This document shows, one piece after another, positions 58,601 to 64,000 of a DNA stretch of 64,000 bases. Under the pieces are notes generated by a model, which worked only from the letters and a program-made list of their open reading frames with translations, had not been told where the DNA came from and did no database searches. A program made the position numbers and the translations under genes. Each line of letters opens with the position of its first letter. Position 1 is the first letter of the stretch. The DNA comes from Orientallactaga sibirica (Eukaryota; Chordata; Mammalia; Rodentia; Dipodidae), in NCBI GenBank assembly GCA_036365145.1, contig JAEOAD010000024.1, positions 12,729,501 to 12,793,500 on the forward strand, read 5' to 3'.

Positions 58601-59399
58601 ATACAGATTTATTACTATAAATACATAGAAGCAGAGTTTGAGGAGATAGTGAAGATAAACTAGATCAACATAATGTTTGTTGCTGAAACTTAATGTGAAA
58701 TGATAAAGTAGCTGTTTTGTAGATATTGGATTTGTGATTTCAACTGATTTTATTGCAGTATTACCATGGTTAAATTCTGTTTTAAATGTTTTATTTGTAT
58801 GAGTTTGTATAATCTTCTAATAGTTATATATATAGAAAAGATAAATACTATCTTTATCATACAGAAATGGGGCCTTTATAAGGTTAATTAAAATCCCCAA
58901 TAATACCGAAATAATAAGTGCCAAATTTATGATTCATTTAAATAGCTGGCTCTACAACCAGGGGTGACAGTAACTAGACTATGGGACCTCCCAACTGATT
59001 CTAGTAAAATGATATATTTCTTCCTGTATCTCTGTGTTAGGGACAAATCAATCCAGCGAGTGTTTATCTCATACTGTCTATGTTGCAGGACCTATAAGAA
59101 ATTCTGATGACTCTACCTAAATTAAACAATTTTTAAAATCTCAACAAACCTATAGAATGCTAAAGAAAAGGGGCAGGTCATACACTTGGTGGAAATAGTA
59201 CTCACTGACATTATAGGGGTAATACTGAGGAGACATGAGAGGAGGCAGCGGGTCATCAGAAAAGTCGTCATGCACATTAGTGCCACGAGCATAAAAGAGG
59301 AGGCAGAGTTGATAATAAGTGATCCATGTCTCATACACATTAGGAAAAAGAGCTAACATGAAGAATCTGGGCACATGAGTGGTACAGTGGTCTGAAAGA

Positions 59400-60250
59400 A
59401 GCCTGGGGCTCAGGGTGAAGGGCTTTGGATGATGTTAAGCTGTGAACTGCGAACTATAGCATGACAGTCTTGGGAACCACATAAGGTTTGGAAGTCAGCT
59501 GGTGACATGAGAATGGCATTTCAGAAAGGTCACTCTGACACCAGAGTGGAAGCCAGAGGACACAGCATAAGAAGCTGCTGAGCAAAATAGAAAAAGGTAG
59601 AAAGGAAACAGGGGAACACTCAAATGAAGGTGCTAGTCAGGTCTAGACAATCAGATGCTCTGTGTCCACAGGATCCGATACATGTTTGCATAACATTCAT
59701 TGTTCATTATTACATTATTTTCTTCTGAAGTATTTCCTTCTGTAATAGTACACAACATACATTTAATACAGGATTTTTGAATAAATTAAAGAATTCCTTG
59801 ATGACTAAGTAGATTAAGGAAAAGAAAGAAAAGTAATTCCAAATGACTCTTGGTTAAAGTTTTGGCCCAGAAAAAGATGGTGCCTTGAGTGGAAGTAAAG
59901 AATGAGATAGAGGTTCCAGTGGAAGAAAGTAAATGTGAGTTATGGCAGACACATGAATCTTAGATATGTAGAGACATCTACAAGCGAGTTTGATATATTC
60001 ACAATATTTCTGGCCTGGAAGTTGAGCTCTATTAGTGCCAGCATCAAGACAGAAGCTTTGAGTTTGGACAAGGTCCTCTAGGGAGGATATTTACATAGAA
60101 TTTTAAGTCATGTAATATAAAATAAAGAGAATATTGTGGAGAAATAATAGTACAGGAAAAAGATAGAATACAAATAAGTTTAGATAAACAAAAGATTCTA
60201 GGAACAAAGATTATGAGGTCTAAGGACCCAGGAACTATGAAAAGAATGAA
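59400..60250 (+). mobile_element. Ancient mammalian-wide repeat remnant, family uncertain
   Basis: GGGCTTTGGATGATGTTAAG, GGCATTTCAGAAAGGTCACT, CTGACACCAGAGTGGAAGCC, then later TCTTGGTTAAAGTTTTGGCC, AGATATGTAGAGACATCTAC and GGAAGTTGAGCTCTATTAG keep the order of a long old repeat known from several mammals. I cannot name the family with certainty. Confidence 0.4.
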
Positions 60251-60741
60251 TGCTGGGAAATATCAATTGCCAAAGACAGCTATCGTTTTGCATGAACTTG
60301 AATCAAATACTTGCTACATCCAAATAACTGATATTATTGCTAAAGGTGCTTGAGTCCTATAGTGAGGTCAGTGAGCTGAGACATAATGATTTAAGGGTTT
60401 AACATGAGCCTCAAAATAAAATTGTGCCTGTGAAGGAATTTAGTTTCCCTGGAATGTCAAGAATTTGTGAGAATTACCATTATTGTTCTCTGAATAATGG
60501 TAATCCAGTAAGATGAATGGAAATGGTAGATTTTTTTGACCACTGTTAATCCACTTGCAGCTTAATCCCTTTGGAATATAACTTGCTCCAAACACTTAAG
60601 TTTTTCATTTTTTTTTTATTAAGGCTCATCAAGCCCATCATCATTCCCAAAAATTATCAATCTTACTCAAATAAAAGCATTTGCAGGACTAATGAATAAA
60701 ATATTTTGAACTTATATTTTCATAACCATAAAATCACATTT

Positions 60742-60860
60742 AAGCTGACCTATGCTTTTCATCCCAGCACTCAGCAGGCACAGGTAGGAGGGTCACCATG
60801 AGTTCAAGATCACCAAGTCAGCCTGGGCTAGAGCAAGATCCTACCTCAAAAAAAAAATTA
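60742..60860 (+). mobile_element. B1 SINE, 5'-truncated/diverged
   Basis: TTCATCCCAGCACTCAGCAG, GAGGGTCACCATGAGTTC, AGTCAGCCTGGGCTAGAGC and AAGATCCTACCTC with an A9-10 tail. Confidence 0.85.
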
Positions 60861-61009
60861 CATGTAAAAGAATAAATAACTATATGTGACCTTGCAGATA
60901 GTCTAGTGAATTTTGATGCATGGCATGAGATATACTCCATGGTTTATATTTTCAGAAATCAAAATTGTAAGTAAAAGTTATAGAAATAAGCATGAGAGCT
61001 GGGTTTCTT

Positions 61010-61135
61010 CTGTACCCCATGGTCACACATGACCAATGGCAATTTCTTGACCCTCATTTGAAACATGTTGTACTTATTTTCAAAAAGGGGTAAATAATAG
61101 TGTATCTGCTTAGTGAGAGACCTGGAAAACTTATC
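61010..61135 (+). mobile_element. Possible MIR-type SINE
   Basis: GGCAATTTCTTGACCCTCAT, TTATTTTCAAAAAGGGG and TAAATAATAGTGTATCTGC resemble the MIR core; weak. Confidence 0.45.
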
Positions 61136-61224
61136 CCTTATGTTTTCTTCTGATTGCAGAATTTATTTCTTTAAATACTTTATATAGTTGAAATGTAGAA
61201 AATAAAATATAGTGGAAAAGACTC

Positions 61225-61228
<4 letters not shown>

Positions 61229-61255
<27 letters not shown>

Positions 61256-61398
61256 GGTTTTTCGAGGTAGGGTCTCACTCTGGCCCAGGCTGATCTGGAA
61301 TTAACTATGTAGTCTCAGGGTGGCCTCTAGCTCATGGTGATCCTCCTACCTCCGCCTCCCAAGTGCTGGGATTAAAGGCGTGTGCCACCATGCCCGGC
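61229..61398 (-). mobile_element. B1 SINE, antisense, well preserved
   Basis: T run of about 27, TTCGAGGTAGGGTCTCACTC, GCCCAGGCTGATCTGG and GGATTAAAGGCGTGTGCC, then ACCATGCCCGGC. Target duplication around CTCAAACTTTTTT (61222 on) and CTCAAACTATTTTTT (61398 on). Confidence 0.93.
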
Positions 61399-61419
61399 TC
61401 AAACTATTTTTTTAGGTAT

Positions 61420-62321
61420 TTTTTTTTTATTTATTTCTACCACAAGGGTTTTGGGTTTTAATAGACCTGAAGGATAATGGCACAGGCAGTTTCCAGACTT
61501 GCTGGTAGAGGCTAGCTGTGGTAACTGTGAGCTTTGAAATAATACTTTCATTTAGTGACTTTCCCAGTCTAAGTACATACTATGTAAAGACCCTGGATCA
61601 GCACATTTTAGGGAAAATAGCCAAAAAACTGTTTCTACTTCTTCATTGCCTGCAAATGCACAGTCTCACCACAAAGGTACTGTGTATACTTTTCTGTAAA
61701 TTATACCCTAATAGTTTCAATTCACCATTTACACTTTGTAATGGACAAGGTACAGCCCACATGTCATGTAAATCCTTCAAAATTTAAAACGATAACTTTT
61801 TTTCAACAAAGTGCTACTTTTAATATCTTTCCTTCTATATTCTTGTGATTTTTATTTCTAGAATTGAATTCACAAAAGTTTGGTTGCTACCAATTGCATT
61901 CAAATCCTTAATTAAGAAAATGACCATCTTTTTAGATTGTGACAAATCCATAGGCTACCTGCACACTGACCTTGAGGAACTCATAAGTGACTTCAGCCTG
62001 TGTCAACATGAAAAGGTCATTATAAAGGATAACTTAAAACATTGCCTAATTATCTGAGTGACTGCAATAAGTCAGATACTTCAAAATATAAGCTTTTACA
62101 ATGCCCCTATTAAATAGATTTATCTTTTTTCTTTAAAGTTTGGGTTCATGTTCCAATAACTATTTCTTAAAATTACTTCTTTTTTTAAAAAAAGTGGGGT
62201 CAGTGGGAGTAAGTTCCTTTAGCTTTAAACTGGCTCTTACAAAACAGATAGAAATAAATAGACAACAGTTCTAGACATGCTACCAAATAGAGAGCACTAT
62301 TCTTTTTTCTCTAAGCAGGTC
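61420..62321. other. No gene seen
   Basis: Gene-free AT-rich DNA; the longest open frames (89 and 70 codons) show no protein features. Confidence 0.5.
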
Positions 62322-62326
62322 CAAAG

Positions 62327-62790
62327 TGTAAGTTTTTGGAGTGACCAAGACCACGCAAACCACTTTGGGGCAAAGGTGAAAGCTTTAATTCAGGAAAAAC
62401 ATGAGCTGCCAGGGCTGACTCTCAAGAGCAGAGCACAGCCAACCTGAGTTTTCAGTATAGAATGCTTTATAGGGCTTCTTCACTTGGGGGAAGGTGAGGA
62501 AGGTTAAAAAAAAAAAAAAAAAGCTCATTTGTTAAGTTGAATAGAACAATTCCTTTAGGGGAGATTATTACATTAACCATTTAAAATAACTAATGCATGA
62601 CACGAAGACAGACAGCATGTGACTTATGAGATAAGGGAGCAGGATACCATGACCTGGGGCATTGTTAGGCAAGGAGATGATAATGACCAGGTGGTTTCTT
62701 GAAGAATGTGGATAGTCCACTTTCCTATGTCTCTGTCACCATTCAGCTGACCATGGTGACTCCATCTTGGGAGGCTGTCCCAACCTTACA
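62327..62790 (-). mobile_element. Solo LTR, 464 bp, minus strand, with perfect 6-bp terminal inverted repeat and 5-bp target duplication
   Basis: The ends are TGTAAG and CTTACA, perfect inverted repeats, flanked by CAAAG at 62322-62326 and 62791-62795. On the minus strand it starts TGTAAGGTTGGGACAGCC, has a TATAAAG box (plus 62465-62471) and, about 80 bases on, an ATTAAA polyadenylation signal (plus 62384-62389), then ends near GGTCTTGGTCACTCC. That gives a U3-R-U5 layout. A run of 18 A (plus strand, about 62505-62522) interrupts U3. The 5-bp duplication favours an ERVL-type integrase, but the family is not recognised with certainty. No internal retroviral sequence adjoins it. Confidence 0.85.
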
Positions 62791-62795
62791 CAAAG

Positions 62796-63320
62796 CATGT
62801 GAAACTCTACACATCACGGGACAAATCTGTCCTACTGCTTCAGGGTGATTTTTCATTCTTATCTTTAGTCCAATATCAAGAAAGCAACATAAGAAAAAAA
62901 AAAAAAGCCCTTATAGTACTGGAAAGTACTATGCAAGCTGCTGGAGAATAATGGCCGCCAAAAGAGTAAACAGGCAGGAGACCCTTGCAAGTTTTGAAAT
63001 CAACCAGCACACCTGTGCAATAGTAGCCCACAGCTTTGGAGGTAATCAGTGGCTCTGTGATTGGATAAGAGGTTAGCTAAGTGGGAGAAAACCCATAATT
63101 GGTACTTACAACCAAGTCAGAATCCTATGGATCAGAAGGTCAAAGACTCCAGACAGAAGGTCCCACTGGTCTTTGGCTAAGAAGAGTAACTATACCCATC
63201 AAAAAGTCTTTTAAGTAACTATCATTAATCCATGTTTTCAGTCTTGCTTGTAGAATGTACCTTTTCTTTTCTAAAGATGGCAGCAAAACCCAGGGACAAT
63301 TAAGATCTCTTAATAACAAG
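62796..63320. other. No gene seen
   Basis: Gene-free; an A run at about 62893-62906. Nothing else recognised. Confidence 0.45.
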
Positions 63321-63333
63321 AAAAGATAGCTGA

Positions 63334-63500
63334 AGCCAGGTGTGGTGGCACATGCTTTTAATCCCAGCACTCAGGAGGTGTAGGAGGATCGCCGAGAGTT
63401 CGAGGCCACCCTGAGACTCATAGTGAACTCCAGGTCAGCCTGAGCCAGAGTGAGACCATACCTCAAAAGACAAACAAAACAAACAAACAAACAAACAAAC
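63334..63500 (+). mobile_element. B1 SINE with perfect 13-bp target duplication
   Basis: AGCCAGGTGTGGTGGCACAT, TAATCCCAGCACTCAGGAGG, GAGGATCGCCGAGAGTTCG and GAGTGAGACCATACCTC, with a (CAAA)n tail. The duplication AAAAGATAGCTGA stands at 63321-63333 and 63501-63513 without mismatch, so the insertion is comparatively recent. Confidence 0.95.
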
Positions 63501-63834
63501 AAAAGATAGCTGAGGACACTCAAAATTCATCAAAGCAAAAATGCAGAGGTTGCAGAGATCTCCACATCACAGCAGACTTATAAACACAGTCCACCTCCAA
63601 AGCTCAAGGAACATTGAAACAGAGAGGACAGGAAGATTGTAAAAGCCACAGGGTGATGTGGTAATTTAAATATGATAGTGTAAATGTATGGCATTATAGA
63701 CTCATATATTTTATTAAAATTGAGTTTGCAACTTCAGCCCCTAGCAGGAAGACTGTGTTACTGAGGCTAAATCTGATTCCAGCCCAGAGGTTTGGTAAGA
63801 GTAGTTTGAGCTCTGGCTATGTTTGATTGTTGCC

Positions 63835-64000
63835 TTTTGAAGAGAAAGGGAGAAAGAGAGAGAGAGAATGGGGGGCCAGGGTATCCAGCCATTGCAAACG
63901 AGCTCCAGATGCATGCACCACCTTGTGCATCTGGTTTATGCGGATCCTGGGGAATCGAACCTGGGTCCTTCTGCTTTGCAGCCAAGCACCTCAACTGCTG
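63835..64000 (-). mobile_element. DIP-like SINE, antisense, cut by the window end
   Basis: GA run, CATTGCAAACGAGCTCCAGA, CACCACCTTGTGCATCTGG, GGGGAATCGAACCTGGGTCC and CCAAGCACCTCAACTGCTG; the inverted head continues beyond base 64000. CpGs are retained. Confidence 0.92.

Noticed and set aside
62327..62842. Longer LTR boundary ending at CTGCTTCA (62842)
   Set aside because: That end gives no matching flanking duplication, whereas the end at 62790 gives both perfect inverted ends and the CAAAG duplication.

Overview
This is a mammalian nuclear genome window, very probably from a jerboa-type rodent (Dipodoidea). Three things support that: CpG-poor, intron/intergenic-type DNA; rodent B1, B4 and ID SINEs; and about 17 copies of a tRNA-headed SINE with a long body and an AATAAA-rich tail that fits the DIP element of the B2 superfamily known from jerboas. 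The genus cannot be fixed from the sequence alone.

The only protein-coding sequence I can support is coding exon 1 of DACH1 (dachshund homologue 1) on the minus strand, 4011 down to 3167. It starts MAVPAALIPPTQLVPPQP, runs through poly-Gly and poly-Ser tracts into the start of the Dachshund (Ski/Sno/Dac) domain, and stops at a canonical splice donor. Bases 1-3166 are therefore the 5' end of DACH1 intron 1. Bases 4012 to about 4650 are 5' UTR and promoter inside a CpG island (about 2500-4640). Everything above about 4.7 kb is upstream flanking DNA. In human, the DACH1 flank is a known gene desert with long-range enhancers. No second gene, tRNA gene, snRNA gene or CRISPR array was found.

Layout: 1-3166 intron 1 with simple repeats; 3167-4650 exon 1 and promoter; 4.7-18.1 kb almost free of recent repeats (one DIP SINE); 18-42 kb rich in repeats (SINEs, L1 3'-end pieces, a solo MaLR-like LTR, a broken MaLR provirus remnant, L2, MIR, a MER5-like DNA transposon); 42.2-49.1 kb a second interval without recent SINEs; 49-64 kb rich in SINEs again, with a second well-bounded solo LTR near the end.

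The window is best read as a developmental gene promoter with its upstream regulatory desert. I found no novel multi-gene system. The observations most worth checking are the uneven repeat density (possible constrained regulatory blocks), several repeat-free stretches rich in homeodomain/SOX-like motifs, the long alternating CA/CG tract in the 5' UTR that lies in a stop-free frame leading into DACH1, and well-bounded nested transposon insertions that give relative ages.
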